Assembly (NCBI RefSeq): GCF_034932105.1
Contig: NZ_JAYGIG010000116.1
Coordinates: forward strand, 1 to 64,000
Reading direction: 5' to 3'
Origin: Leptothoe sp034932105
Lineage (GTDB): Bacteria > Cyanobacteriota > Cyanobacteriia > Phormidesmidales > Phormidesmidaceae
DNA: 64,000 bases
The position numbers and the translations under genes were made by a program. The notes under the pieces were generated by a model. The model did no database searches. It saw nothing but the letters and a program-made list of their open reading frames with translations, and had not been told where the DNA came from. Every line of letters starts with the position of its first letter. Position 1 is the stretch's first letter. Below, in pieces: positions 25,879 through 34,722 of this stretch.

Positions 25879-26916
25879 GTGACCCAGCTACTCCCTATTG
25901 ATGATTTCTGGCAGGCCCAGGGGCCAATTTTGGATGTCCGTAGTCCGGGAGAGTATGGCCAAGGCCATTTGCCCAGTGCCGTGAGCTTTCCCCTGTTTTC
26001 TGATGCAGAACGGGCGCAAGTCGGGACCTGTTACAAACAGCAGGGTAAGGAGACGGCCATTGAGCTGGGTCTGGAGCTGGTGGGGCCTAAAATGGTCAAG
26101 CTGGTAAAGCAGGCCAAGGCCTTAGCGCCTGAACGCCAGGTGCGGGTCCACTGCTGGCGGGGGGGGATGCGCAGTGGGTCCGTAGGCTGGCTGTTGGAGA
26201 CCAGTGGTTTGGAGGTCAGCCTGCTGGCCGGGGGGTACAAGTCTTTTCGGCAATGGGTGAGGACCACCCTGGCCACCCCTCGATCGGTGATTGTAGTCGG
26301 GGGCATGACTGGCACCGGTAAAACCGATATTCTCCATGCCCTTAAAGGCTTAGGGGAACAGGTTTTAGACTTGGAAGGCTTGGCGAACCATCGCGGCAGC
26401 AGCTATGGTGCCCTCATGATGCCTCCCCAGCCCAGTACGGAGCACTATGAAAATCTGATTGCTGAGCAGTGGGTGGGGTTTGACCCGCACCGCACCGTGT
26501 GGATTGAAGCGGAAAGCTCTCAGGTGGGGACCTGTCGGGTGCCGCCGGAAACCATGGCCCAGATGGAAGCGGCCCCTACCCTGGAGGTGATTCGTTCCAA
26601 GGCCGAGCGTTTAGAGATCTTGGTGGATGTTTATGGTCAGGCTATGCCAGCGGAGCTAATTGCCGCTACGGAGCGCCTACAAAAGCGCTTAGGGGGGCTG
26701 CGTACCCAGGAAGCTGTGGAACATATTAAGAGGGGTGAACTTGCCGCCGCTGCCGCCATTATCTTGATGTACTATGATCAGACCTATCGTCATGACTTAG
26801 TTCGTCGCGGCAAAGACATCCTTACCATTGATGTATCCCAGATGTCAGCTTTACAGGCGGCACAGTCTTTGAGATATAAAGTAAGAACATGGAATTGGCT
26901 CCCAGCTCCTCCTTAA
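25879..26916 (+). CDS. mnmH: tRNA 2-selenouridine synthase
   Basis: It replaces sulfur by selenium in 2-thiouridine at the tRNA wobble position, using selenophosphate and a geranylated intermediate. The N-terminal rhodanese domain has the active Cys92 in VHCWRGGMRSGSVGWLL. It is followed by a P-loop domain with VVGGMTGTGKTDIL (about 139-152) and IEAESSQVG. The 345 residues match the family. The start is GTG 25879. It sits directly behind selD on the same strand, the standard functional pairing. No selenocysteine genes (selA, selB) are seen in the window. Confidence 0.93.
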   Translation: MTQLLPIDDFWQAQGPILDVRSPGEYGQGHLPSAVSFPLFSDAERAQVGTCYKQQGKETAIELGLELVGPKMVKLVKQAKALAPERQVRVHCWRGGMRSGSVGWLLETSGLEVSLLAGGYKSFRQWVRTTLATPRSVIVVGGMTGTGKTDILHALKGLGEQVLDLEGLANHRGSSYGALMMPPQPSTEHYENLIAEQWVGFDPHRTVWIEAESSQVGTCRVPPETMAQMEAAPTLEVIRSKAERLEILVDVYGQAMPAELIAATERLQKRLGGLRTQEAVEHIKRGELAAAAAIILMYYDQTYRHDLVRRGKDILTIDVSQMSALQAAQSLRYKVRTWNWLPAPP

Positions 26917-27004
26917 TTAGGTCTGGAAAGTGTGATGTAAGAAGCCTTTTTACGTTTGTGTGTTTGAACTCTTGATCTTTATCTAGGCTTTGGGCTGATT
27001 GATT

Positions 27005-27247
27005 ATGAGCTACCTCTACTACGTATTGCCTGCTGCTGCAACCTTTTTAATTGCAATTTCCGCGTTTTTTAGGGATACAGCTGCTTCAAAGACGAGTGTC
27101 ATCAATTGGGTATTTATCGTTGTGACTACCGTCTTGTGGCCCATTACCCTGCCATTTATCCTTTGGAAAAAGATATCGTCGGTGCTTTTTACTCAAAGCG
27201 TCTATGCTGGGCTGCATTCAAGCGAAGCCACATCATTTAGTCGATGA
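27005..27247 (+). CDS. Small membrane protein, 80 residues
   Basis: Not recognised by name. It has two hydrophobic segments, about residues 3-22 (YLYYVLPAAATFLIAISAFF) and about 33-54 (VINWVFIVVTTVLWPITLPF), joined by a short polar loop with DTAASKTS. This layout is common in small cyanobacterial membrane proteins of unknown role. ATG 27005 is chosen over TTG 26999. Its last 15 bases overlap the 3' end of the convergent radical SAM gene. Confidence 0.65.
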   Translation: MSYLYYVLPAAATFLIAISAFFRDTAASKTSVINWVFIVVTTVLWPITLPFILWKKISSVLFTQSVYAGLHSSEATSFSR

Positions 27248-28900
27248 GCCACTGAGTCTGGGCTCGTCCATGTGATGTTCAGCATCTTGTAAATGCTTGA
27301 TTAGGGTGGCCTTGGGCAGGGGGCCTTCTAGGTGGTCCCAAGGTAGTGGCTGATCTGTCGGCCAGTCTGCATGGACATAAAAGTCTAGGGGGGGCAGTTT
27401 CCCCTTCAGTTCTTTGAAGGCACGGCGATAGCTGCCTAGGGAGTCGCCGTAGTAACGGGTGAGTTCTAAGAGCTGGCTAATGCGGCGATCGCCTCGGGAA
27501 ATTAGGGTTTGAATAACAGACCAGCTATAGCTTTCGGGTCTAAAGTCGATGCCCTGCGATCGCAAAGCCTTTTGCAAAAATTTTAGGCGTTTTTCAGCCT
27601 TTGAATTTACGCCGTACCACTGAAATGGCGTATGGGCCTTGGGCACAAAGGTGCTGCAGCCGAGGGTGAGGCGTAGACCCTGAGCCGCTTTTTTAAGCTG
27701 TAACATCATGGCGGCGGTGGCCTCCAGGTCCGCCTCAGTTTCGCCAGGGATTCCCGCCATGCCATAGAGCTTGACGCTGCTCAACCCGCCTGCTTTAGCA
27801 TTGACCACAGCCTTTTCGATATCAGCGGTGGCCAGTTTTTTATTAATGGTTTCCCGCACCCGTTCCGAGCCACTTTCCACCGCAATGGTGATGGATTTGG
27901 TGCCATGGTGGACCAGGGTTTTGGCCAGTTTTTCATGCACAGTGTTAGTGCGGACAGAGGCAATGCTCAAGCGCACATCGTCGTAGGCCGGTTGGTTGAT
28001 GTAGTCTAATAGGTCATCAAATTCTGGGTGTTGGGTGACCGATGCCCCGAGTAACCCCAAGCGTTTGGTCACCCGTAGCCCCCGCTCGATGGCGGGAATC
28101 AGGGATTCATCCAGGCTAGCGGTACGAAACGGCAGGGTCAGGTAGCTGGCCAGGCAAAAGCGACACATTTCTGGGCAACTGCGCACCACTTCCACCATAA
28201 AAATATTTTCCCAGGCGGCTTTTTCGGTGACCACGGTGGAGGCCAGTAGCACATTGCCCCGGTAGGTTTGTTTTTTCACTAGGGCCGGTACGCCGTTGGC
28301 GGGTTCCACCCGGCTCAGGGGACCGGTGGGGGTGTCGTACACCGGCTGATACAGGCTAGGGATGTAGATGCCGGGGACTTGGGCCAGGGCCAATAGCTGG
28401 GCCGGGCGGCTGGCGGACCGGACCGACTGATAGGTGTCAATAAAGGTGGGAATCAGATCTTCCCCATCCCCTAGCAGCACCACATCGAAGAAGTCGGCGA
28501 AGGGTTCGGGGTTAGCGGTGAGGACGGGGCCGCCGCCAAAGATGAGGGGGTGATGCTGGGTGCGATCGCAACTCCGGATGGGAATCTGCTGCTGCTCTAG
28601 CAGATTCAAAATATTGATATAGTCCAATTCCCACGACACCGAGAACCCCATCAGCTCAGGATCGGCGGGCAGGCTATCGGCAGTATCAGTAAACAAACGA
28701 CCCACGGCCAGATCCCGACGCTGGGCCAGCATCGCCCAAATTACCTGGTAGCCCAAGCTAGTAATGCCAACCGTATATTCATTGGGAAAGGCAAACACCA
28801 CCGGAGTAGCATCGGCATTGGATGCAGTGGGGGTAAAAAGCAGGCGTTCTGCTGAAAAGACAGAGGAGGCGGTCAAAGTATAGATTTGGCCCCATGGCAT
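27233..28900 (-). CDS. B12-binding-domain radical SAM protein
   Basis: The radical SAM cluster motif CPEMCRFC (CxxxCxxC) lies near residue 241 and would hold a 4Fe-4S cluster that cleaves S-adenosylmethionine. The N-terminal half (about 30-160) reads FAFPNEYTVGITSLGYQVIWAM and GGGPVLTANPEP, a cobalamin-binding-like fold as in B12-dependent radical SAM enzymes. After the cluster come AVESGSERVRETINKKL and KLYGMAGIPGETEADLEAT, typical of the YgiQ-like/methylthiotransferase-like group. The protein has 555 residues, starts at ATG 28900 and is cytoplasmic. The substrate is unknown. It is widely present in cyanobacteria. Confidence 0.85.
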   Translation of the reverse strand: MPWGQIYTLTASSVFSAERLLFTPTASNADATPVVFAFPNEYTVGITSLGYQVIWAMLAQRRDLAVGRLFTDTADSLPADPELMGFSVSWELDYINILNLLEQQQIPIRSCDRTQHHPLIFGGGPVLTANPEPFADFFDVVLLGDGEDLIPTFIDTYQSVRSASRPAQLLALAQVPGIYIPSLYQPVYDTPTGPLSRVEPANGVPALVKKQTYRGNVLLASTVVTEKAAWENIFMVEVVRSCPEMCRFCLASYLTLPFRTASLDESLIPAIERGLRVTKRLGLLGASVTQHPEFDDLLDYINQPAYDDVRLSIASVRTNTVHEKLAKTLVHHGTKSITIAVESGSERVRETINKKLATADIEKAVVNAKAGGLSSVKLYGMAGIPGETEADLEATAAMMLQLKKAAQGLRLTLGCSTFVPKAHTPFQWYGVNSKAEKRLKFLQKALRSQGIDFRPESYSWSVIQTLISRGDRRISQLLELTRYYGDSLGSYRRAFKELKGKLPPLDFYVHADWPTDQPLPWDHLEGPLPKATLIKHLQDAEHHMDEPRLSGSSTK

Positions 28901-28976
28901 AGGGCAATGACTAAAATCACGGATATTTCTGGCCGAGTATGCCCATATCCTAATGTATTAAGCAGACAGATTAAAA

Positions 28977-29008
28977 AAGCTCCCAGGCACCTCAGTCCCT
29001 GGGAGCTT
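28977..29008 (-). terminator. Rho-independent terminator after gap2
   Basis: On the minus strand an 11-bp stem (AAGCTCCCAGG at 28977-28987 with CCTGGGAGCTT at 28998-29008) is followed by T6. It starts 36 bases past the gap2 stop. This is a textbook intrinsic terminator. Confidence 0.85.
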
Positions 29009-29043
29009 GTTAGCGAGTGAAGAGACTCACTTACCCACGTCAC

Positions 29044-30060
29044 TTAGCCAGGCCACTTAGCCGCAACAAGCTCAGCTAGGTCAACAACACGCTGGCTGTA
29101 ACCCCACTCGTTGTCATACCAAGCAACAATCTTAACCATGTCACCATCCATCACCAAGGTGAGGCTGGAGTCAACGATGGAAGAATCATCGGTTTTCCGA
29201 TAGTCAATGGACACTAGGGGCTCTTCGGTATAGCCTAGAACACCCTTCATGTGCCCCGCAGCAGCGGACTTCAGGACCTCATTGACTTCTTCTTGGATGG
29301 TCTTTTTCTCCACCTGAACCACTAAGTCCACAACAGATACGTTGGGGGTGGGTACACGCATGGCAATACCGTTCAGCTTGCCCTTCATGGCAGGGATCAC
29401 CAAGGCAACAGCCTTGGCCGCACCGGTGGAGGTGGGAACGATGTTAATGGCAGCGGCCCGGGCACGACGCAGGTCGCGGTGGCTAGCATCTAGAATGCGC
29501 TGGTCGCCAGTGTAGCTGTGGGTGGTGGTCATGGTGCCTTTGATGATGCCAAAGGAATCGTGAATCACCTTAACCACTGGGGCTAAGCAGTTGGTTGTGC
29601 AGCTAGCGTTGCTAATAATGGGGTTCTTCCCATGAACATAATCGTCGGAATTAACGCCGATAACATAGGTATCGATGTTGGCACCCTTTCCGGGGGCCGT
29701 AATCAGCACCTGCTTAGCACCCGCTTCGAGATGACGACCAGCGCCTTCTTGGCTGACAAAAACACCTGTAGATTCAATCACTAGGTCAATGTCCCAAGCA
29801 CCCCAGGGAAGATTGCTGGGGTTACGGTCAGAACAACACTTGATAGTCTTATTACCGACGGTAATTGTGTCGTCGGTAAAGGTTACATCTTCATCCAGAC
29901 GACCCAGCAAGGAGTCATACTTGAGCAAATGACAGGCTGTTTTAGGATCGGAAGTGTTGTTGATAGCAACAATATCGAAGCCTGAATTTTCTCTGGTCAA
30001 CCAACACCGTAGGAAGTTACGTCCAATACGTCCAAAACCGTTGATAGCTACTCTAATCAC
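29044..30060 (-). CDS. gap2: Glyceraldehyde-3-phosphate dehydrogenase, Gap2 (Calvin cycle) type
   Basis: It reduces 1,3-bisphosphoglycerate with NADPH or NADH in the Calvin cycle. The Rossmann start is RVAINGFGRIGRNFLRCW. The catalytic Cys154 is in SNASCTTNCLAP and the His is in TTTHSYTGDQRILD. DSLLGRLDEDV and CCSDRNPSNLPW are typical of the plastid GapA/cyanobacterial Gap2 line, rather than glycolytic Gap1. It has 338 residues and starts with GTG 30060. The CP12 partner gene is not in this window. It is a single-gene unit with its own terminator. Confidence 0.95.
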   Translation of the reverse strand: MIRVAINGFGRIGRNFLRCWLTRENSGFDIVAINNTSDPKTACHLLKYDSLLGRLDEDVTFTDDTITVGNKTIKCCSDRNPSNLPWGAWDIDLVIESTGVFVSQEGAGRHLEAGAKQVLITAPGKGANIDTYVIGVNSDDYVHGKNPIISNASCTTNCLAPVVKVIHDSFGIIKGTMTTTHSYTGDQRILDASHRDLRRARAAAINIVPTSTGAAKAVALVIPAMKGKLNGIAMRVPTPNVSVVDLVVQVEKKTIQEEVNEVLKSAAAGHMKGVLGYTEEPLVSIDYRKTDDSSIVDSSLTLVMDGDMVKIVAWYDNEWGYSQRVVDLAELVAAKWPG

Positions 30061-30503
30061 TGCGCTTACCCTCTGTCGTACAACTGCGTCAAACTAGCGT
30101 TTGCATGTGCAAACCCAATGATATCCCATTGCCTGGACCACCTGAGGTCAGAAGTGCCACAGTCAAATCTGTGGGATCAGTTAACCCCGAAGCCCAAACA
30201 ATTGGATGATCGTCCTACTGTTGAGATTAAGTATAATTGCTCACGGTATTGGCTTACAAGTCCGTCTTGGGAATACCTGAATAAAATTCTGATAAACCCT
30301 ACAGGGGGCTGATCCCCAGGGAAAGATCCGGCGGGCTGAGGGATTTTGAGTTGATTGTTGGGTAGGAATACGCGATTAGCTACGTGAAAGGTTCAGTTCA
30401 GCTGCGCAAAACGATGGAGGCTGATGGTCGGATGTATAGCCATCCCATAAATTCCTGGTATTATACGCCTGAAATATCTGTATGTGGTGTGTGAGGTGAG
30501 TTT
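30061..30503. other. Divergent promoter region between gap2 and murC
   Basis: About 443 bases with no supported gene. A 64-codon plus frame at 30118-30312 lacks motifs. GAGGTGA just before 30504 is the murC ribosome binding site. A TATTAT preceded by TGG near 30460 could be a -10 element for murC. Confidence 0.4.
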
Positions 30504-31955
30504 ATGCCAAGGGCAGTAGATTTTAGTGGCAGGCAATTTCACTTTATTGGTATTGGTGGTATTGGGATGTCAGCCTTGGCCTATGTCTTGGCAAAGCGGC
30601 AACTCCCAGTGTCTGGGTCTGACCGGCGCTTAACCCACATTACCCGACGCCTTCAGGACCATGGGGTGCGCATTTTTTGGAGCCAAGAGGCGGAAAATAT
30701 TGCCCAGGTAACCCGCTCCAATTCTGAAAACACTCGGATTTTGCCTCAGGTGGTCTGTTCTACGGCCATTGGTCCGAGCAATCCTGAATATAAGGCGGCC
30801 CTGGATGCGGGCTGTCCCATGTTCCATCGATCTGACATTTTGGCGGCGTTGATGAATGACGCCCAGGGGATTGCGGTGGCGGGGACCCATGGCAAGACCA
30901 CCACCAGCAGCATGGTGGGCTATTTATTGCTGAAGGCCGGGATTGATCCATCCATTGTGATCGGCGGTGAGGTGGCGGCTTGGCAGGGGAATGCCTATGT
31001 GGGTACGAGTGACTATATGGTGGCCGAGGCGGATGAGTCCGATGGCTCCCTGGTCAAGCTGTCAGCTGCCATTGGCATCATTACTAATATTGAGCTCGAT
31101 CATCCCGATCACTACAGCACCTTGGAGGAAGTCGTTGGAATTTTCCAGCACTTTGCCACCCAGTGTGATGTGGTGATTGGCAGTGCAGATTGTGAGACGG
31201 TGCTGCGGCAAATTCAGCCTAAGGTGACCTATAGCCTGCGCCAGGAGTCGGGGGCTGACTACATTGCCACGGATATATGTGAAACGGCCCAATGCACCAC
31301 CGCTGAAATTTGGGAGCGGGGGGAGCGGCTGGGGACGTTACGCCTGCCTATTTTGGGGCGACACAATCTGAGTAATGCCCTGGCGGCCATTGCTGTGGCT
31401 CGTCGGTTAGGGGTAGAATTTGGTGCGATCGCAACCATCATGACCACCTTTGGCGGTGCTAAACGCCGGTTTGACCATCGCGGCTATCACAACAATATTC
31501 TGTTTGTCGATGACTATGCCCACCACCCCAGCGAAATTAAAGTTACCTTAGCAGCGGCCAAGATCAAAAGCTCCGAGGTGTTGCCTAATGTCAGCCAACG
31601 GCGGGTGGTGGCTGTGTTCCAGCCCCATCGCTACAGTCGCATTACCACCCTGCTCCAGGAGTTTGCCACGGCCTTTGCCGATGCGGATCAGGTAATTGTC
31701 ACCGATGTCTACAGTGCCGGAGAGGCCAATGCCTCGGGTATTACAGGGGAAGATATCACCAGTACCATTGGCGAGCACCATACCCAGGTGACCTATGGAG
31801 CCACCCTAGACGACGTGAAATCTAAACTGGCGGACATTTTGCAACCCGGCGATCTGGTGATTTTCCTCACGGCGGGCAACTTAAATCAGGTGATTCCAGA
31901 GGCCATGGAGTACCAAGCCCACCAGGCTGAAAAAGCTGCCCTGACCAGTGTTTAG
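30504..31955 (+). CDS. murC: UDP-N-acetylmuramate--L-alanine ligase
   Basis: It adds L-Ala to UDP-MurNAc in peptidoglycan precursor synthesis (cytoplasm, ATP-dependent). It opens with HFIGIGGIGMSALAYVL, the UDP-substrate Rossmann motif. It has the Mur ligase P-loop AVAGTHGKTTTSSMV near residue 123, EADESDGSL and NIELDHPDHY in the ATP domain, and DDYAHHPSEIKVTL with VFQPHRYSR in the C-terminal domain. Length is 483 residues, normal for MurC. A strong GAGGTGA ribosome binding site precedes the ATG. murB follows after 23 bases. Confidence 0.96.
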   Translation: MPRAVDFSGRQFHFIGIGGIGMSALAYVLAKRQLPVSGSDRRLTHITRRLQDHGVRIFWSQEAENIAQVTRSNSENTRILPQVVCSTAIGPSNPEYKAALDAGCPMFHRSDILAALMNDAQGIAVAGTHGKTTTSSMVGYLLLKAGIDPSIVIGGEVAAWQGNAYVGTSDYMVAEADESDGSLVKLSAAIGIITNIELDHPDHYSTLEEVVGIFQHFATQCDVVIGSADCETVLRQIQPKVTYSLRQESGADYIATDICETAQCTTAEIWERGERLGTLRLPILGRHNLSNALAAIAVARRLGVEFGAIATIMTTFGGAKRRFDHRGYHNNILFVDDYAHHPSEIKVTLAAAKIKSSEVLPNVSQRRVVAVFQPHRYSRITTLLQEFATAFADADQVIVTDVYSAGEANASGITGEDITSTIGEHHTQVTYGATLDDVKSKLADILQPGDLVIFLTAGNLNQVIPEAMEYQAHQAEKAALTSV

Positions 31956-31978
31956 GATGACCCCACACCACCGTTCAA

Positions 31979-32893
31979 ATGTCCTCAATGGAAATACAAC
32001 TCACCAGTACAGGCTGTGTCGCTAAGGCTCAGTTTTCCCTGGCCAATCTGACCACATTTAAGGTGGGTGGCCCCGCCGAGTGGTTTGCTGCCCCCAAAAG
32101 CATCGATGAGCTTCAGGCCTGTGTCCAATGGGCCGGGGCTGAAGGGTTACCCATCACCCGGTTGGGGGCGGGGTCTAATTTACTGATTAGCGATCGCGGG
32201 TTACCGGGGCTAGTAATCTGTACCCGCTATTTACGGCACATAGAGTTTGACGAAACGGGGGGAGTGACCGTTGCTGCAGGCATGCCCATGGCCACCTTGG
32301 CCTGGAAAGTGGCCAAGCGCGGTTGGGCCGGTCTCGTTTGGAGCGTGGGAATTCCGGGGACCGTGGGAGGGGCCGTCGTGATGAATGCCGGTGCCCACGG
32401 CAGTGATACCCAGACCATTTTAGTCAGCACCCAAGTTCTCAATCCCGATGGGTCTTTAGAAACCCTCACCCCCGACCAGCTGCAGTTTAAGTACCGCACC
32501 TCGATCCTGCAAGCAGATTCACGGATCGTCACCCAAGCCACTTTCCAGTTAGAACCCGGTCATGATCCAGCGGAGGTGCGGGCCGAGACCGCTGCAGATT
32601 TAGAACAGCGTCGCACCACCCAGCCCTATCATCTACCCAGCTGCGGCAGTGTGTTTCGCAACCCCCAACCGAAAAGTGCTGGCTGGCTGATCGAACAATC
32701 TGGCCTGAAGGGATATAAAGTGGGCCAAGCCCAAGTGGCGGAGCGCCATGCCAACTTTATTCTGAACTGCGGTGGGGCCACCGCTAGCGATATTTTCAAC
32801 CTAATTCGTCATATCCAAGGCATTGTGGAAGACAAGTGGTCCCTACAGCTGAGACCCGAAGTGCAAATTTTAGGAGACTTTCAAATGGTTTAA
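31979..32893 (+). CDS. murB: UDP-N-acetylenolpyruvoylglucosamine reductase
   Basis: FAD enzyme that reduces the enolpyruvyl group to give UDP-MurNAc, the substrate of MurC. The FAD-binding start is NLTTFKVGGPAEWF, then RLGAGSNLLISDRGLPGLVI, GIPGTVGGAVVMNAGAHG, the catalytic Ser in LPSCGSVFRNP, and SGLKGYKVGQAQVAERHANF. At 304 residues it is a short (type II) MurB, as in Bacillus. It is co-directional with murC, so two consecutive steps are made from one transcript. ATG 31979 or ATG 31988 could start it. Confidence 0.95.
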   Translation: MSSMEIQLTSTGCVAKAQFSLANLTTFKVGGPAEWFAAPKSIDELQACVQWAGAEGLPITRLGAGSNLLISDRGLPGLVICTRYLRHIEFDETGGVTVAAGMPMATLAWKVAKRGWAGLVWSVGIPGTVGGAVVMNAGAHGSDTQTILVSTQVLNPDGSLETLTPDQLQFKYRTSILQADSRIVTQATFQLEPGHDPAEVRAETAADLEQRRTTQPYHLPSCGSVFRNPQPKSAGWLIEQSGLKGYKVGQAQVAERHANFILNCGGATASDIFNLIRHIQGIVEDKWSLQLRPEVQILGDFQMV

Positions 32894-33041
32894 GCAAAGG
32901 CCTTGGGGGAGTCGATCCTGGGCCATGGCCGCCATACTCCAAATCGAGTGCCCAGCATCAGTACCTCTGACCAATGATTGCAATTCCTGTCAAGGCGACG
33001 TATAGTTTGACAGTTAATTTAGTAAAATCAGGCCGCCAGTT

Positions 33042-33386
33042 ATGAACAAAGGGCAAGGTTTTGGCTTCGGTCTTGGAAAAATGAAAGAGCTGAGCGAAGC
33101 GTTTAAAAAGGCTCAGCAGGTTCAAGAGGGAGCGAAGAAACTCCAGGAAGAGCTTGAACTGATGGAAATTGAAGGCCAGTCAGGTGGTGGCTTGGTTAAG
33201 GTCGTTCTAAGTGGAAACCAGGAACCCAAGCGGGTTTCCATTTCCCCTGAGGCGATGAATGAAGGTCCCGAGGTGCTTTCTGACCTGGTGTCAGCCGCCA
33301 TGCGCGATGCTTATCTGAAGTCGACGGAGACCATGCGTGAGCGGATGGAGGAGTTGACCGGTGGCCTACAGCTGCCAGGGTTGTAA
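33042..33386 (+). CDS. YbaB/EbfC family nucleoid-associated protein
   Basis: A small DNA-binding protein of the YbaB/EbfC family, which forms tweezer-like dimers and affects nucleoid structure. It starts with a Gly/Lys-rich stretch (MNKGQGFGFGLGKMKELSEA) and a helix KKAQQVQEGAKKLQEELELM. The core strands VKVVLSGNQEPKRVSISPEA and the C-terminal helix DLVSAAMRDAYLKSTETMRE follow. The length of 114 residues is typical. A hairpin terminator lies 24 bases after the stop. Confidence 0.92.
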   Translation: MNKGQGFGFGLGKMKELSEAFKKAQQVQEGAKKLQEELELMEIEGQSGGGLVKVVLSGNQEPKRVSISPEAMNEGPEVLSDLVSAAMRDAYLKSTETMRERMEELTGGLQLPGL

Positions 33387-33410
33387 CTCGCTCGAACTGA
33401 GGTTGACCTG

Positions 33411-33444
33411 AAGGCGATTAGCGGATTAGCCGCTGATCGCCTTT
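33411..33444 (+). terminator. Terminator after the YbaB/EbfC gene
   Basis: AAGGCGATTAGCGG (33411-33424) pairs with CCGCTGATCGCCTT (33430-33443) with one T/G mismatch and a 5-base loop, followed by T. The T tract is short, but the stem is strong and well placed. Confidence 0.6.
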
Positions 33445-33516
33445 GACATGGCTGCTTTTTGTGCTCTAGGTTGCTGTATTTCTGTGTTCCGTTTTTCTGC
33501 TGAGTGAGTTTCTGCG

Positions 33517-33984
33517 ATGACAACCCGACTGTTGTTTGTGTGCCTAGGAAATATCTGCCGTTCTCCATCAGCGGAGAACATCATGAACTATTTGCTAGAA
33601 CAGCGAGGTCTGCAAACACAGGTGAGTTGTGACTCCGCAGGGACATCCAGCTATCACATCGGTAGCCCCCCCGACAGTCGCATGGCAGCGGCGGCTAAAA
33701 AGCGGGGCATTAAGCTGGTTGGTCGGGCGCGGCAGTTTACCGTCGATGACTTTGAGCAGTTCGATTTGATTTTGGCGATGGATGATAGCAACTATCGCAA
33801 TATTTTGGCCCTAGCCCCATCGGAACAGTACGCAGCCAAGGTGAAACGCATGTGCGATTTTAGCCATGATTATCCCGACCGCGAGGTGCCCGATCCTTAC
33901 TATGGGGGCACCGATGGGTTTGACTATGTGATTGGTTTACTGATGGATGCCTGTGATGGGCTACTTCAGGAGATTGCAGTTTGA
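33517..33984 (+). CDS. Low-molecular-weight protein tyrosine phosphatase
   Basis: The P-loop CLGNICRSPSAENIM starts at Cys9, with Arg15 as the phosphate-binding residue (CX5RS). The general-acid Asp is in REVPDPYYGG near residue 125. The 155 residues match the family. It is cytoplasmic and removes phosphate from tyrosine, often on exopolysaccharide kinases or phycobilisome proteins in cyanobacteria. No tyrosine kinase is adjacent. The gene starts 131 bases after the YbaB/EbfC stop. Confidence 0.93.
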   Translation: MTTRLLFVCLGNICRSPSAENIMNYLLEQRGLQTQVSCDSAGTSSYHIGSPPDSRMAAAAKKRGIKLVGRARQFTVDDFEQFDLILAMDDSNYRNILALAPSEQYAAKVKRMCDFSHDYPDREVPDPYYGGTDGFDYVIGLLMDACDGLLQEIAV

Positions 33985-34051
33985 GGTTAAGGGGGCAGGT
34001 CATCAAGGCATCAGACATTGAACCCTGGGTCTGGGGAAATTAGATCTGGAG

Positions 34052-34129
34052 TGAAGTCTCAATTTTGGGTTTTGTTTGGGTTTTGAAGGTTGAGTCTGGG
34101 GATGCTCAAACCGCAAAACTGAGACTTCA
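34052..34129. terminator. Long-loop inverted repeat between convergent genes
   Basis: TGAAGTCTCAATTTTG (34052-34067) and CAAAACTGAGACTTCA (34114-34129) form 16-bp arms with one mismatch around a 46-base loop. It lies between the convergent phosphatase gene and the gene at 34148-34687, so a shared terminator is likely. Confidence 0.45.
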
Positions 34130-34147
34130 AGCTCAATGGCATCTGAG

Positions 34148-34687
34148 CTATTTTCGAAAAACAAAGTCATAGCCTTGGTAACTCTCCCCATCGTAATTGA
34201 CAACAAACCAAGTATCTGGGTCGAAGGCCAGGGGATAGGCTTCGTCTTGTTTGGGTTGATGGGCTTTGGACAGGGTGCAATAGGGCGGAGCGATGGCTTC
34301 GTGGATGGCGGCCCGGGAAGTCTCCTGGGGGATGGATAGAAATTGAGTCAGCTGGTCGCGGGAAAGACGCTGGTCGGCATTGAGCATCGATTGACAGGTG
34401 GGGGCGATGGCAGCGGTTCGGTTAAAGAGCCCTGGCTGGATGGACTCTTGCTGGGTGGGTTGGGGGGATAGGGACATGGAGAAGCGGGGCCATAGATCTT
34501 TGGGGACGAGGGCTATGGCCGATAGGGCGATACTGCTCAGGATCCAGGCTAGGGGTGGCTGAGAACGATGTGTCCTGGGCCTTCTGGGGGGATGGGCTGG
34601 GGGTGGCTGAGGGGAAACTGGCTGATGGGTTGGAGCATGTTGGGTTCGAGCATGTTGGCTGGGAACACCCAGAGGGGAATGAGTCAT
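34148..34687 (-). CDS. Hypothetical membrane-anchored protein with Pro-rich N-terminus
   Basis: Not recognised. Residues 1-45 are rich in Pro, His, Gln and Arg and look disordered and cytoplasmic. They are followed by one membrane helix (about 48-62, LAWILSSIALSAIALV). The outer part holds a conserved-looking domain with AIAPTCQSMLNADQRLSRDQ, IHEAIAPPYCTL and TWFVVNYDGESYQGYDFVF. Two cysteines in the outer part (ACTCQ-like PTCQ and PPYC) could form a disulfide. Its 5' region carries the GTAC array described at 34723-34778. Function is unknown. Confidence 0.65.
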   Translation of the reverse strand: MTHSPLGVPSQHARTQHAPTHQPVSPQPPPAHPPRRPRTHRSQPPLAWILSSIALSAIALVPKDLWPRFSMSLSPQPTQQESIQPGLFNRTAAIAPTCQSMLNADQRLSRDQLTQFLSIPQETSRAAIHEAIAPPYCTLSKAHQPKQDEAYPLAFDPDTWFVVNYDGESYQGYDFVFRK

Positions 34688-34722
34688 GGTACAAACGTTC
34701 TAGAGACTGTGGATTTATGATA

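Noticed and set aside
30118..30312. 64-codon plus frame between gap2 and murC
   Set aside because: It lies in a divergent promoter region, has unusual composition and no motif.
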